Origin: an uncultured Pelagibacteraceae bacterium
GTDB lineage: Bacteria; Pseudomonadota; Alphaproteobacteria; Pelagibacterales; Pelagibacteraceae
Assembly: GCA_902567045.1 (NCBI GenBank)
Contig: CACFLJ010000009.1
Coordinates: forward strand, 1 to 57,163
Reading direction: 5' to 3'
DNA length: 57,163 bases
Under the pieces are notes generated by a model that was given only the letters and a program-made list of their open reading frames with translations, did no database searches and was not told the origin of the DNA. The translations under genes and the position numbers were made by a program. This document shows, in pieces, positions 10,152 to 19,354 of the stretch. The stretch's first letter is position 1, and the number at the start of each line of letters is the position of its first letter.

Positions 10152-11059
10152 TGGAAACTGAAGACATAAAAAAATTAGCATTATCAACAGACGGAGATAT
10201 TTTTTTCGATCAGAGTATAAAAAATCTTAATTGGTTCAATATTGGAGGAAAAACTAAAATTTTTTTTAAACCAAACTCTTTAAAAAGCTTAATAGAATAT
10301 CTAAAACTATATGCTTTAAGGGGTAAAATATTTATTTTAGGAAATGGTTCAAATGTGTTATTTGATGATGATATATACAAAGGGACTATAATTAAGTTAG
10401 GAAAAAGCTTTTCAAATATTACTTTACTAGATAAAGAAACAATCATAGCTGGAGCAGCAGTATCACAAAAAAAGGTTTCAGAGTTTGCAAAAGATCATAA
10501 TATCTCGGGGTTAGAATTTATGTCATGCATTCCAGGGTCGATAGGGGGTGGCATTAGAATGAATTCAGGTTGTTTTAAAAAAGAATTTAAAGATGTTCTT
10601 ATTTCTATTCAGCTGGTAGACTTTAAAGGCATTGTAAGAAGTATACCTACAAATAAAATTAATTTTAATTATCGTTCAATAGAATTGCCAAAAGATTTAA
10701 TTTTTTTAAGTGCAACTTTCAAAGGTAAAGAAAAAAATAGTGAAGAAATAAATAATTATATGAATGAGTTGAATGTAATCAAAAATATGGCCCAACCAAC
10801 TAAAATTAAAACAAGCGGTAGTACTTTTAAAAATCCCATTGACCAAACAGATAAAAAGGTTTGGGAGTTAATTAGATTAAGTGTACCTACTGAAACAAAC
10901 TATGGGGATGCAGTAATCTCTGAAAAACATGCCAATTTTTTTGTGAATAAAAAAAATGCAAAATCTGTAGATATGAAGTCACTAATTAACTTTGTCAAAA
11001 AAAAAGTAAAAGATAAGACTGGAGTTAAATTAGATCTAGAAATTGTGTTGGTCGAATAG
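10151..11059 (+). CDS. murB: UDP-N-acetylenolpyruvoylglucosamine reductase MurB
   Basis: MurB is the FAD-dependent reductase that makes UDP-MurNAc. Upstream in-frame codons reach a TTG inside murC, but the ATG at 10151 overlaps the murC stop and yields 302 residues beginning METEDIKKL, so I prefer it. Visible signatures are the NIGGKT segment, the FAD-binding ILGNGSNVL, SGLEFMSCIPGSIGGGIRMNSG, NYRSIE and the GSTFKNP motif carrying the proposed catalytic serine. The size fits the shorter type II MurB enzymes. Confidence 0.95.
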   Translation: METEDIKKLALSTDGDIFFDQSIKNLNWFNIGGKTKIFFKPNSLKSLIEYLKLYALRGKIFILGNGSNVLFDDDIYKGTIIKLGKSFSNITLLDKETIIAGAAVSQKKVSEFAKDHNISGLEFMSCIPGSIGGGIRMNSGCFKKEFKDVLISIQLVDFKGIVRSIPTNKINFNYRSIELPKDLIFLSATFKGKEKNSEEINNYMNELNVIKNMAQPTKIKTSGSTFKNPIDQTDKKVWELIRLSVPTETNYGDAVISEKHANFFVNKKNAKSVDMKSLINFVKKKVKDKTGVKLDLEIVLVE

Positions 11060-11979
11060 TGGATAAAATTTTAATATTAGCTGGAGGATACTCCAATGAA
11101 AGAGAGATTAGCTTAATAACAGCTAGAAGTGTTACTAGAGAGTTAAAAAAGATTAAGAAATACAAGCTTTTAACAATTGAGCCAAACGGGAATTTCATTA
11201 AAAAACTAAGAATATTTAAGCCAAAATTGGTTTTAAATCTTTTACATGGTAGATATGGCGAAGATGGCTATATCCAATCTATCCTTGAATCAGAAAAAGT
11301 AAAATATACGCATTCTGGAGTTTTATCCTCGTCTCTAGCAATTGATAAGGAAATATCAAAAAAAATATTTATTAAGAATAAAATTCTCACTCCACCCTAT
11401 TTCAAATTTATTTTTAAAAAAAATACCAATTACAAAAATATAATTAAAAAAATTGAAAAAAAGCTTAAATTCCCTGTAGTTCTTAAGCCTATCAACGAAG
11501 GCTCCAGTGTAGGAGTATATATAACTAACAAAAAAAATTTTATTTATAATTTAATGAAGTTAGAAAAGTTTAAAGAAATATTGATAGAGAAATATATTCC
11601 TGGAAGAGAAATCCAAGCAGCTGTTTTAGGGAAAAAGAAACTGGGCGTAATAGAGTTAAAACCTAAAAGAAAATTTTATGATTATAAAGCAAAGTACAGC
11701 GCAAGTGCTAAAACTGAGCATATAATTCCAGTTAAAATAACTCATAAAAATTATAATAAAATAAATTCAATAGCCATGAAAGTACACAATCTTTTAAAGT
11801 GCAGAGGTGTGTCAAGATCAGATTTCAGATTTTATAAAAATAAATTTTATTTGTTAGAACTAAATACTCAGCCTGGCATGACTTCGCTGTCTTTAGTCCC
11901 AGAAATTGCAAATTATAATAATATTAGCTTTATACAACTTATAGAAGAAATAATGAAAGATGCCTCTACAAACAAATAA
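11059..11979 (+). CDS. ddl: D-alanine--D-alanine ligase Ddl
   Basis: Ddl is an ATP-grasp ligase that makes the D-Ala-D-Ala dipeptide used by the MurF half of the fused ligase. The 306-residue frame starts at a GTG that overlaps the murB stop (TAGTG). Seen in the sequence are NLLHGRYGEDGYIQ, the KPINEGSSVGV nucleotide-binding block, the EKYIPGREI segment and the metal-binding LELNTQPGMT. The 3' end overlaps ftsQ by 20 bp. Confidence 0.95.
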   Translation: MDKILILAGGYSNEREISLITARSVTRELKKIKKYKLLTIEPNGNFIKKLRIFKPKLVLNLLHGRYGEDGYIQSILESEKVKYTHSGVLSSSLAIDKEISKKIFIKNKILTPPYFKFIFKKNTNYKNIIKKIEKKLKFPVVLKPINEGSSVGVYITNKKNFIYNLMKLEKFKEILIEKYIPGREIQAAVLGKKKLGVIELKPKRKFYDYKAKYSASAKTEHIIPVKITHKNYNKINSIAMKVHNLLKCRGVSRSDFRFYKNKFYLLELNTQPGMTSLSLVPEIANYNNISFIQLIEEIMKDASTNK

Positions 11980-12655
11980 ATATAAACTTTACCTTTATTT
12001 ATTTTTTTTTATTTTTTTGACTTCAATATTTAATTTTAAAATCTTAGATAATTATCAAGAAAAATTTAGCTTAAAGAAAATATATATTTATGGGTTATCT
12101 AATAATGAAAAACAAAGTATTGAAATTGAACTTAATAAATTAAGAAATATAAATATTTTTAAATTGACTGAAGATAGGGTTCTAAAAACACTAAAAAAAT
12201 TTAATTTTTTAGAAAATATTTATGTAAATAAAGTAATACCATCAACAATAAACATTAATTTATCGAAAACGCTCATTATTGGAAAAACATTAAGAAATGG
12301 AGAATATTTTTATATTGGTAAAAATGGAAATTTCATAAAATCTAATCAGCTGAATGAAACTATTAATATACCCTCAGTATTTGGAGAATTCAGAATTGAG
12401 GAATATATAGATTTACAAAATATATTAAGTGAGAATGAGGTGGATTTACAAAATATTGAAAAATATTTTTATTATAAGAATAAAAGGTGGGACCTATTAT
12501 TTTCAAATAAATTAACTTTAATGTTGCCTTCTCAAAATGTGGCTAAATCAATAAAAATTTATAAAAAATTATTAGACAGTGATAATTTAATAAATAAAAA
12601 AATCATTGACCTTAGAATAACAAATCAAATTATATTAACAAATTATAATGAATAA
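11960..12655 (+). CDS. ftsQ: Cell division protein FtsQ
   Basis: This is a 231-residue bitopic membrane protein: a short cytoplasmic N terminus, one hydrophobic segment at about residues 9-30, then a periplasmic region starting near KIYIYGLSNN that fits a POTRA domain followed by the FtsQ/DivIB domain. FtsQ links early and late divisome proteins. Sequence motifs alone are weak; the call rests on topology, size and position between ddl and ftsA, the conserved dcw order. It overlaps ddl by 20 bp and ftsA by 8 bp. Confidence 0.88.
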   Translation: MPLQTNKYKLYLYLFFFIFLTSIFNFKILDNYQEKFSLKKIYIYGLSNNEKQSIEIELNKLRNINIFKLTEDRVLKTLKKFNFLENIYVNKVIPSTININLSKTLIIGKTLRNGEYFYIGKNGNFIKSNQLNETINIPSVFGEFRIEEYIDLQNILSENEVDLQNIEKYFYYKNKRWDLLFSNKLTLMLPSQNVAKSIKIYKKLLDSDNLINKKIIDLRITNQIILTNYNE

Positions 12656-13799
12656 ATTTGAAGCTGTTATAGATGTGGGATCTAAGAATTTAAAGTTAGG
12701 TATTTTTAACAACGAGGATAAAAGTGTTTATTCTTCTAAACAAAAGATTAATGATACTTTAGAAAAATCATTAAATATTCTAGTAAGAGATGCAGAAAAA
12801 TATTTATCTTCGCATATAGATGACGTTGTTGTTTTATATGATTCCCCAAAATATTATTCTTTAGAGATTTCTATTAAAAAAGTATTTGATTATAATACAT
12901 CAATAAAAAAAATTTATAACGATCTAATACAAGAAGCCCATTTTTTAATTTCACAAAATAATTTTAAAGATCAAATAATACATTTAATAATTAATAATAT
13001 TATTGTAGATGACAACAAAACTTTAGATAAAATTACCGATGATATCAAAGTAAAATCTTTAGTATTAGAAATTAAATTTATTTGTTTAAATAAAATTTTA
13101 ATTGAAAGTATAACAAATAAGTTAAAAAATAATAATTTAAAATTATCAAATTTATATTGTACTAGTTATGTGAAAATTTATTCTTATAAAAAGCAATTAA
13201 TTTCTAAAGATTATCTGTTTTTCATAGATATTGGTTTTGAAAGAAGTAGTGGTTTTATGTTCAATGATGGCAAATTTGAATTCTTTAAATCAATACCTAT
13301 TGGAGGTAATAATATTACTAAAGATATTTCAAAAGTTTTAAAATTAAGTCTAGAATATTCAGAGGATTTAAAAATTAATTTTAATAGATCTGAAAATGAT
13401 ATTTCATTTATTAAAAAATCTGTTAACGAAACAAATCCATTCAGTGAAACTATTGAAAAAAATATATCTATTGATCTTTTGAAGCAAATAATTGAGGCTA
13501 GGTTAGATGAAATTATAGAGCTCTCTATTTTTGATAGTATGTCTATTAAAAATTTAAATCCCTTATCAAAGCATAAATTAATAGTTAGTGGAGGAGGATC
13601 TAAGTTATTATCAAATAATTATAATTTGAGAATAAACAAAAAATTCTCTGAATTAGTCTCTTATGATGAAAATGATTCCCTAGTCTGTGAGACAGGTCTC
13701 AATTATCATAGAAGTAATGAGAGTTTTCATATAAAAACAAAAAAAAAGTCAAAGAAATTAGGCTTTTTTGAGAATTTCTTTAACATTTTTTCTAAATAA
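12648..13799 (+). CDS. ftsA: Cell division protein FtsA (divergent)
   Basis: FtsA is an actin-like ATPase that tethers FtsZ to the membrane. The 383-residue product shows the phosphate-1 loop (AVIDVGSKNLKLGIF), the phosphate-2 region (FIDIGFERSSGFMF) and the adenosine motif (IVSGGGSKL). It ends in a basic/aromatic stretch, LGFFENFFNIFSK, that fits the membrane-targeting amphipathic helix. It is shorter and more divergent than most alphaproteobacterial FtsA proteins. The usual next gene, ftsZ, is absent: only 61 bp of AT-rich sequence separate this gene from lpxC. Confidence 0.88.
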   Translation: MNKFEAVIDVGSKNLKLGIFNNEDKSVYSSKQKINDTLEKSLNILVRDAEKYLSSHIDDVVVLYDSPKYYSLEISIKKVFDYNTSIKKIYNDLIQEAHFLISQNNFKDQIIHLIINNIIVDDNKTLDKITDDIKVKSLVLEIKFICLNKILIESITNKLKNNNLKLSNLYCTSYVKIYSYKKQLISKDYLFFIDIGFERSSGFMFNDGKFEFFKSIPIGGNNITKDISKVLKLSLEYSEDLKINFNRSENDISFIKKSVNETNPFSETIEKNISIDLLKQIIEARLDEIIELSIFDSMSIKNLNPLSKHKLIVSGGGSKLLSNNYNLRINKKFSELVSYDENDSLVCETGLNYHRSNESFHIKTKKKSKKLGFFENFFNIFSK

Positions 13800-13825
13800 T
13801 CGTATTTTACTGTAACATTACTTGA

Positions 13826-13851
13826 ATATTAAATCTTTCTTAATTTAATAT
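13826..13851. repeat. AT-only inverted repeat in the ftsA-lpxC gap
   Basis: A perfect 9-bp inverted repeat, ATATTAAAT and ATTTAATAT, is separated by 8 nt in the 61-bp gap after ftsA and followed by a T-rich stretch. It could be a weak terminator-like hairpin ending the dcw operon. AT-only hairpins of this size are expected by chance at this base composition, so support is low. Confidence 0.3.
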
Positions 13852-13860
13852 ATTTTCTTC

Positions 13861-14784
13861 ATGTCAGTTCTCTCTCAATCGACTATTGCTAAAAAAGTAT
13901 TTTTTTCAGGAGTTGGTATTCATACAGGCAACAAAGTCAAAATGAGTGTTTTGCCCTCTGCACCAAATTCTGGAATAGTTTTTAAAAGAACAGATTTAAA
14001 ACATAACAACATTATAATTCCAAATTTTGAAAATGTTAGTGACGCTACACTTTGTACAACGGTATCAAATCAATTTGGTGTAAAAGTATCCACAATTGAG
14101 CATCTTATGGCTGCTTTTTTAGGTTTAGGAATAGATAATGCAGTAGTTGAGCTAGATTCACAAGAGGTGCCTATTCTTGATGGTTCAGCAAGGGATTTTG
14201 TAAAAATTTTGAAAGATACTGGCCTGAAAAATAGCGATGTTCCAATAAAATTAATAAAAATTAATAATCATGTTGAGTTAGAAGATGGAGATAAATATAT
14301 TTCAATAGATAAATCAAACATAACTCTGGAAATTGAATTCGAGATTAATTACCAGAATAAAGTTATAAAAAAACAAAAAAATAAAATTAGTGTATTTGAA
14401 GATAATTTAGATGATATTTTTAACTCTAGAACATTTTGTTTATATGAAGATATAGAAAAACTTCAAAAAATTGGTTTAGGCAAAGGCGGATCTTTAAACA
14501 ATGCGATTGTCGTTAAAGATGATAAAATATTAAATGAGAATGGATTAAGAAACGAAAGTGAATTTGTGAATCATAAAATTCTTGACTGTATGGGAGACTT
14601 ATATTTAACTGGTTACAGAATGATCGGATCTCTAAAATGTACTCATGGAGGTCATAGCTTAACAAACAAATTGCTTAGAAAAGTATTTAATGATACTAGA
14701 AATTATTCTCTAATTGAGATTAAAGGAAAAAACCTACCCCACTCATTGTTAAATAATCGTCACAATCTAAAATCTATTGCTTAA
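13861..14784 (+). CDS. lpxC: UDP-3-O-acyl-N-acetylglucosamine deacetylase LpxC
   Basis: LpxC is the zinc-dependent deacetylase that catalyses the committed step of lipid A synthesis. The 307-residue product carries GVGIHTGNKV at the N terminus, the zinc-binding STIEHLMAA histidine, EVPILDGSA, NSRTFCLY, and the second zinc site HKILDCMGDL. The presence of LpxC shows that the cell makes lipid A and has a Gram-negative outer membrane. In other alphaproteobacteria lpxC follows ftsZ; here it follows ftsA directly. Confidence 0.97.
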   Translation: MSVLSQSTIAKKVFFSGVGIHTGNKVKMSVLPSAPNSGIVFKRTDLKHNNIIIPNFENVSDATLCTTVSNQFGVKVSTIEHLMAAFLGLGIDNAVVELDSQEVPILDGSARDFVKILKDTGLKNSDVPIKLIKINNHVELEDGDKYISIDKSNITLEIEFEINYQNKVIKKQKNKISVFEDNLDDIFNSRTFCLYEDIEKLQKIGLGKGGSLNNAIVVKDDKILNENGLRNESEFVNHKILDCMGDLYLTGYRMIGSLKCTHGGHSLTNKLLRKVFNDTRNYSLIEIKGKNLPHSLLNNRHNLKSIA

Positions 14785-14787
14785 AAA

Positions 14788-14822
14788 TTAGAAATTTAAA
14801 AATATTCTGATAAAATTTCTAA
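14788..14822. repeat. Perfect 10-bp inverted repeat abutting the bamD start codon
   Basis: TTAGAAATTT (14788-14797) and AAATTTCTAA (14813-14822) are perfect reverse complements with a 15-nt loop, and the second arm ends on the base before the bamD ATG. In RNA this would fold over the initiation region, so it could modulate BamD translation. At this AT content several such repeats are expected by chance in the window. Confidence 0.35.
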
Positions 14823-15662
14823 ATGAAAATATTTAATTTTTTAATAATTGTTTTAATATTTATCAGTTTAGCTTCGTGCACAAAGAAAGAAGAAAAAATA
14901 TCATTGATTAAGGAAGACAACTTAGAAATGCAAATGATCGAAGCCTATAACGAAGGATTAAAAGAATTTAATAGAGGAGATATTTTTTTTGCTGCTAAAA
15001 AATTTAATGAGGTTGAACTTTTATATCCTCAATCTGCATGGGCTCCGAGATCAACTTTAATGGCAGCATATGTTTATTATTCTCAACTATATTTTAATGA
15101 AGCAATCATTGAGATAGAACGTTTTTTGGATAAATATAAAAATCATAAAAACACTGACTATGCTTATTACTTATTAGCTGTTTGTCATTATAATCAGATA
15201 GTAGATGAAAAAAAAGATTTAGGCGAAATACTAAAAGCTAAAACTTATTTTCAGATTATTATAAAAGATTTTCCATCGACTGATTTTGCGGAAGACTCCA
15301 AGTTTAAACTTGAATTAATTGAGGAAATCTTGGCGTCAAAAGAGTTATATTTAGCAAACTATTATTTAGATAGAGAAAAATGGATACCAGCAATGAATAG
15401 ATTTAAAAAAATAGTGAGTGATTATGATACCACTATTTATATCGAAGAAGCTTTATACAGATTGGTTGAATTAAATTATAAATTAGGTTTAACAGATGAG
15501 GCACAAAAATATGCAGCAGTCCTTGGTTATAATTATCAATCTAGCGAGTGGTATGATAGCTCATATAAAATTTTAAATAGAAATTATAAAAAAACAAATA
15601 TTAAACAAGATATGGAAAAAGAAAAATCGTTATTAAAAAGATTCAAAGATTTATTTAAATAA
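14823..15662 (+). CDS. bamD: Outer membrane assembly lipoprotein BamD (ComL/YfiO family)
   Basis: This 279-residue lipoprotein is the TPR subunit of the BAM complex, which folds beta-barrel proteins into the outer membrane. A lipoprotein signal peptide is visible with the lipobox LASC (cysteine near residue 19). Tetratricopeptide-like helices follow, including FNRGDIFFAAKKFNEVELLYPQS, typical of BamD, and YDTTIYIEEALYRLVELNYKLG. It lies between lpxC and ligA, the usual alphaproteobacterial context minus recN. Confidence 0.92.
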   Translation: MKIFNFLIIVLIFISLASCTKKEEKISLIKEDNLEMQMIEAYNEGLKEFNRGDIFFAAKKFNEVELLYPQSAWAPRSTLMAAYVYYSQLYFNEAIIEIERFLDKYKNHKNTDYAYYLLAVCHYNQIVDEKKDLGEILKAKTYFQIIIKDFPSTDFAEDSKFKLELIEEILASKELYLANYYLDREKWIPAMNRFKKIVSDYDTTIYIEEALYRLVELNYKLGLTDEAQKYAAVLGYNYQSSEWYDSSYKILNRNYKKTNIKQDMEKEKSLLKRFKDLFK

Positions 15663-15670
15663 TTAAAAAA

Positions 15671-17683
15671 ATGAAGGAAAGCGAAATAAGAAATATTTAT
15701 ATAAAAAAAATTAATGAGCTTAAAAAACACAATAAACTTTATTTCGAAGATAGTTCTCCACTTATATCCGATAAGGATTATGATAAAATCAAAAAAGATA
15801 TATTAAACTTAGAAAAAAAATTTTCATATTTAAAAGATGCCTCTTCCCCGTCTATCTCTTTAGGTTTTACCCCTTCTAAAAATTTTATAAAATCTAAACA
15901 CAGAGTTAAAATGCTGTCTTTGTCAAATGCTTTTGATATTGAGGACTTAGAAAATTTTGAGAGGAAAATATATAATTACTTAAATAAAAAAATTAAACTC
16001 GAGTACAGTGTAGAACCAAAAATAGATGGAATTTCAGCTTCATTAACTTACAAGAATGGTTCGTTGATTATGGGCACATCTAGGGGTGATGGAACAACAG
16101 GCGAGGTCATAACCGAAAATTTAAAAACTATTAAAGATATACCCCAGAAAATAACTTCTAAGGATTTTCCGAAAGATATAGATATAAGGGGTGAAGTTTT
16201 TATTAAAAGAAGTGAATTTGACAAATTAAAAAATGATTTTGCAAATCCTAGAAATGCAGCTTCAGGATCCTTAAGACAAAAAAATCCAAATGAGACTAAA
16301 AAAATCCCACTTAATTTTGTTGCTTATACTTACGGTTATTTTGAAAGTGACAAAATAAGAAAACAATCAGATTTTTTAAACTTCCTACAAAGATGGGGTT
16401 TTAAGACAAATGAACACAATAAAATTTTAAACAGTATAGATGATTTAAGAAATTTTCATAAAAAATTTGAAAAAGAAAGATTTGATTTAGAATACGATGT
16501 TGATGGATTAGTTTATAAAATAAATAGTCTCGAACTTCAAAAAAGATTAGGATTTACTGCAAATTCTCCAAGATGGGCAATTGCTCATAAATTTTCTGCA
16601 GATAGCGCTTTTTCTAAAATAATAGACATAAATATTCAGGTCGGCAGAACAGGTGCTTTAACACCTGTAGCAAGAATAAAACCAGTAAATATTGGCGGTG
16701 TAGTAGTTTCTAATGCAACACTCCACAATGAAGATGAAATTATTAGAAAAGATATAAGAATTAGTGATACTGTAAAGATTGAGAGAGCAGGAGACGTTAT
16801 TCCTCATGTTATACTTGTCGATTTAAAAAAAAGAGATAAAAAATCAAAAAAATTCAACTTTCCTTTAACTTGCCCATCCTGTGGCTCTGAAACAATTAAA
16901 GAATTTAATAATATCACAAAAAAATATGATGCTGTAAGAAGATGTGCAAATGAGGGTTATCAGTGTGAAAAAATAGCTATAGAAAAAATCAAACATTTTA
17001 TATCAAAAGAGGCACTCAACATTGATGGTCTTGGAAAAAAAGTAGTAGAAAAGTTTTGGGATCTTAAATTAATAAGATTTCCACAAGATATTTTTAATTT
17101 AGATTATAATCAAATTTCTAAATTGGAAGGTTGGGGTGATCTTTCAGTTTCAAATTTAAAGTTTTCAATAGATCAATCAAAAAAAGTTTCTTTAGATAAA
17201 TTTCTTTATTCTATCGGCATTAGACATATTGGCATAGAGAATGCAAAATTGTTGGCAGAATATACAAAATCAATATCAAACTTTTTAAGTTTTATTAAAA
17301 ATAAAAAAATTAATGAATTTTTAAATATAGATGGAATAGGAGATACTCAAATTAATTCCTTAAAAAAATTTTTTGATAATAAATCTAATTATAAAATAAT
17401 TGAGAAACTATCTTCCATACTAAATATTTCTGATTTAAAATTAAATAAGAGTGGCAAACTATTAAATAATACATTTATGTTTACTGGGAAATTATCAAAC
17501 ATGAGTAGAGCTGAAGCAAAATCTTTAATTGAAGAAAATTCAGGATCAGTTGTAAGTTCTGTTAATAAAAAATTAAAATATTTAATAATTGGTGAAAAAC
17601 CTACAAACAGAAAAGTGGAACAAGCTAAAGAGCTGGGTATTAAAATTTTATCTGAAAAAGAATGGGTTAATTTACTAAATTAA
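15671..17683 (+). CDS. ligA: NAD-dependent DNA ligase LigA
   Basis: LigA seals nicks in duplex DNA using NAD+. The 670-residue product has all domains in order: the N-terminal Ia domain, the adenylation domain with the catalytic lysine in EPKIDG, the OB fold, a four-cysteine zinc finger (CPSC followed by CANEGYQC), helix-hairpin-helix repeats and a C-terminal BRCT domain beginning near GKLLNNTFMFTGKLS. It starts 8 bp after bamD. In relatives recN usually lies between the two genes; no recN trace is visible. The 3' end overlaps the convergent peptidase gene by 9 bp. Confidence 0.98.
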   Translation: MKESEIRNIYIKKINELKKHNKLYFEDSSPLISDKDYDKIKKDILNLEKKFSYLKDASSPSISLGFTPSKNFIKSKHRVKMLSLSNAFDIEDLENFERKIYNYLNKKIKLEYSVEPKIDGISASLTYKNGSLIMGTSRGDGTTGEVITENLKTIKDIPQKITSKDFPKDIDIRGEVFIKRSEFDKLKNDFANPRNAASGSLRQKNPNETKKIPLNFVAYTYGYFESDKIRKQSDFLNFLQRWGFKTNEHNKILNSIDDLRNFHKKFEKERFDLEYDVDGLVYKINSLELQKRLGFTANSPRWAIAHKFSADSAFSKIIDINIQVGRTGALTPVARIKPVNIGGVVVSNATLHNEDEIIRKDIRISDTVKIERAGDVIPHVILVDLKKRDKKSKKFNFPLTCPSCGSETIKEFNNITKKYDAVRRCANEGYQCEKIAIEKIKHFISKEALNIDGLGKKVVEKFWDLKLIRFPQDIFNLDYNQISKLEGWGDLSVSNLKFSIDQSKKVSLDKFLYSIGIRHIGIENAKLLAEYTKSISNFLSFIKNKKINEFLNIDGIGDTQINSLKKFFDNKSNYKIIEKLSSILNISDLKLNKSGKLLNNTFMFTGKLSNMSRAEAKSLIEENSGSVVSSVNKKLKYLIIGEKPTNRKVEQAKELGIKILSEKEWVNLLN

Positions 17684-19354
17684 TTTAGCTAACCATTTTT
17701 TTTCATTTTTATTCAAAAATGGTGAAATATTATTATAAACATCAAAGTGATATTTAAATAAATAATTCTTTTCTTTTTTATTAAGCATTTTAAAATTAAT
17801 TAGGTCTTTATCAATTGGTGCCATTGTCAAATTTTCGAATAAAAGCTTTGATTTTATTTTTTTAATAAAAACTAAATTTTCAATTCTTATTCCAAAATCA
17901 TTTTTTTTATAAAAGCCAGGTTCATTACTTAAAACCATACCCTCTTTTAATTTTACATAGTTATTTTTCGATATACCTTGTGGTCCTTCATGAACATTAA
18001 GAAATGCTCCTACTCCATGACCAGTACCATGACGATAATCAAGTCCAACTGAATTAAGGCTTTTTCTGGCAATTTTATCAATATTGTGCCCATTCACCGC
18101 TTTTTTTATATCTGTTGAAGCAACAGCAATATGACCTTTCAGAACTCTTGTGAATATATCTTTAATTTTATTTGAAACTTTGGAAAAACATAATGTTCTC
18201 GTTACATCAGTGGTACCCCATTTGTATTGACCTCCAGAGTCGAGAAGTAACAAATCATTTTTTTTTAATTTTCTGTTTGAAAATTTATCTGATCTATAAT
18301 GTATGATCGCTCCATTTGGCCCAGATCCTGCGATTGTATCAAAACTTGGATATAAATAATTTTTACTTTTTTTTCTAAAACTCTCTAATTTTTTTTCAAT
18401 TTTACTCTCTGTAAGATTTTTTAATTTACAATTTTTTATCCAATATAGAAATTTTGTTAAAGCTATACCATCTTCAATATGTGAATTAACCATATTATTA
18501 ATCTCAATTTCATTTTTTAAAGATTTTAAATCATAAATAGGATCTTCTCTGTCAATTATTTTAAACGTATAGCTGATTAAGCTTTCCTCGAAAACTGAAC
18601 AAGATTTACTATCAATACAAAAATTTCCATTTTTTAATCTGACTAAGCAATTTAAAATACTACTTTCTTTTAAAAATTGTATTTTTAATTTTTTAAGACT
18701 TAATTTAATTTTATTTATTTTGCTTTGATTTGAAAAAAAATAAATTTGTTTTTCTTTTGTAATGATTATTTTACAATTAGCAATAGGAGAATTTGGAAGA
18801 TCTCTACCTCTTATATTTAGAAGCCAACAAATATTTTCACCTGAGCTTATATATGTATAATCAATTTTCTTTTTTTTCATAATCTTAATTAATCGACCAA
18901 TTTTTTTATTTACACTTTCACCTGCTACCTCTGGATATAGGCTGAAAAAAGGATAATTATTTTTATTTTTTCTTTCACTTTTAAATTTAAAATTTAAAGG
19001 AACTAAGTTGTAATTATATCCAAAATATTTATTAAGAGTTTCCCATGTAAAAAGATCTGGATCAAATCCAATTTTAATTTGTTTCTTTAAAATATCTTTA
19101 GGCCATATATACGGAATTTCACAAATTTTAAATTTTTTTCCAGACTCTTTTTCAGCTTGGATAGTATATCTACCATCAACGAATAAATAATTTTTATTTT
19201 TTAGGAAAATTGCAAATCCTGCAGAACCCGAGAAATTTGTAATTAATTTTAGGTGATTTGTTTTAGAATACTCAGTAAAATAATTGTCATTTTTCGGTAA
19301 TATATATCCATCTAAATTATTTGATAAAATAATATTGTTTATTTCAGTACTCAT
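17675..19354 (-). CDS. pepP: Xaa-Pro aminopeptidase (M24B, aminopeptidase P)
   Basis: This cytoplasmic metallopeptidase removes N-terminal residues preceding proline. About 559 residues comprise two creatinase-like N-terminal domains followed by a pita-bread M24 catalytic domain, the three-domain layout of eukaryotic-type aminopeptidase P. Metal-site segments are visible: LLLDSGGQYKWGTTDVTRT, RHGTGHGVG, NVHEGPQG, NEPGFY and IRIENL. I chose the ATG at 19354, which overlaps the helicase stop as ATGA, over the upstream in-frame start at 19381. It is probably co-transcribed with the helicase. Confidence 0.92.
   Translation of the reverse strand: MSTEINNIILSNNLDGYILPKNDNYFTEYSKTNHLKLITNFSGSAGFAIFLKNKNYLFVDGRYTIQAEKESGKKFKICEIPYIWPKDILKKQIKIGFDPDLFTWETLNKYFGYNYNLVPLNFKFKSERKNKNNYPFFSLYPEVAGESVNKKIGRLIKIMKKKKIDYTYISSGENICWLLNIRGRDLPNSPIANCKIIITKEKQIYFFSNQSKINKIKLSLKKLKIQFLKESSILNCLVRLKNGNFCIDSKSCSVFEESLISYTFKIIDREDPIYDLKSLKNEIEINNMVNSHIEDGIALTKFLYWIKNCKLKNLTESKIEKKLESFRKKSKNYLYPSFDTIAGSGPNGAIIHYRSDKFSNRKLKKNDLLLLDSGGQYKWGTTDVTRTLCFSKVSNKIKDIFTRVLKGHIAVASTDIKKAVNGHNIDKIARKSLNSVGLDYRHGTGHGVGAFLNVHEGPQGISKNNYVKLKEGMVLSNEPGFYKKNDFGIRIENLVFIKKIKSKLLFENLTMAPIDKDLINFKMLNKKEKNYLFKYHFDVYNNISPFLNKNEKKWLAKLI

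Noticed and set aside
12648..13799. Divergent ftsA as a pseudogene
   Set aside because: The frame is intact, nucleotide-binding motifs and the C-terminal amphipathic helix are present, and both neighbours are coupled to it.
14788..14822. Inverted repeat before bamD as a riboswitch or thermosensor
   Set aside because: It is a simple AT-rich hairpin of a size expected by chance in this composition; kept only as a low-confidence repeat.
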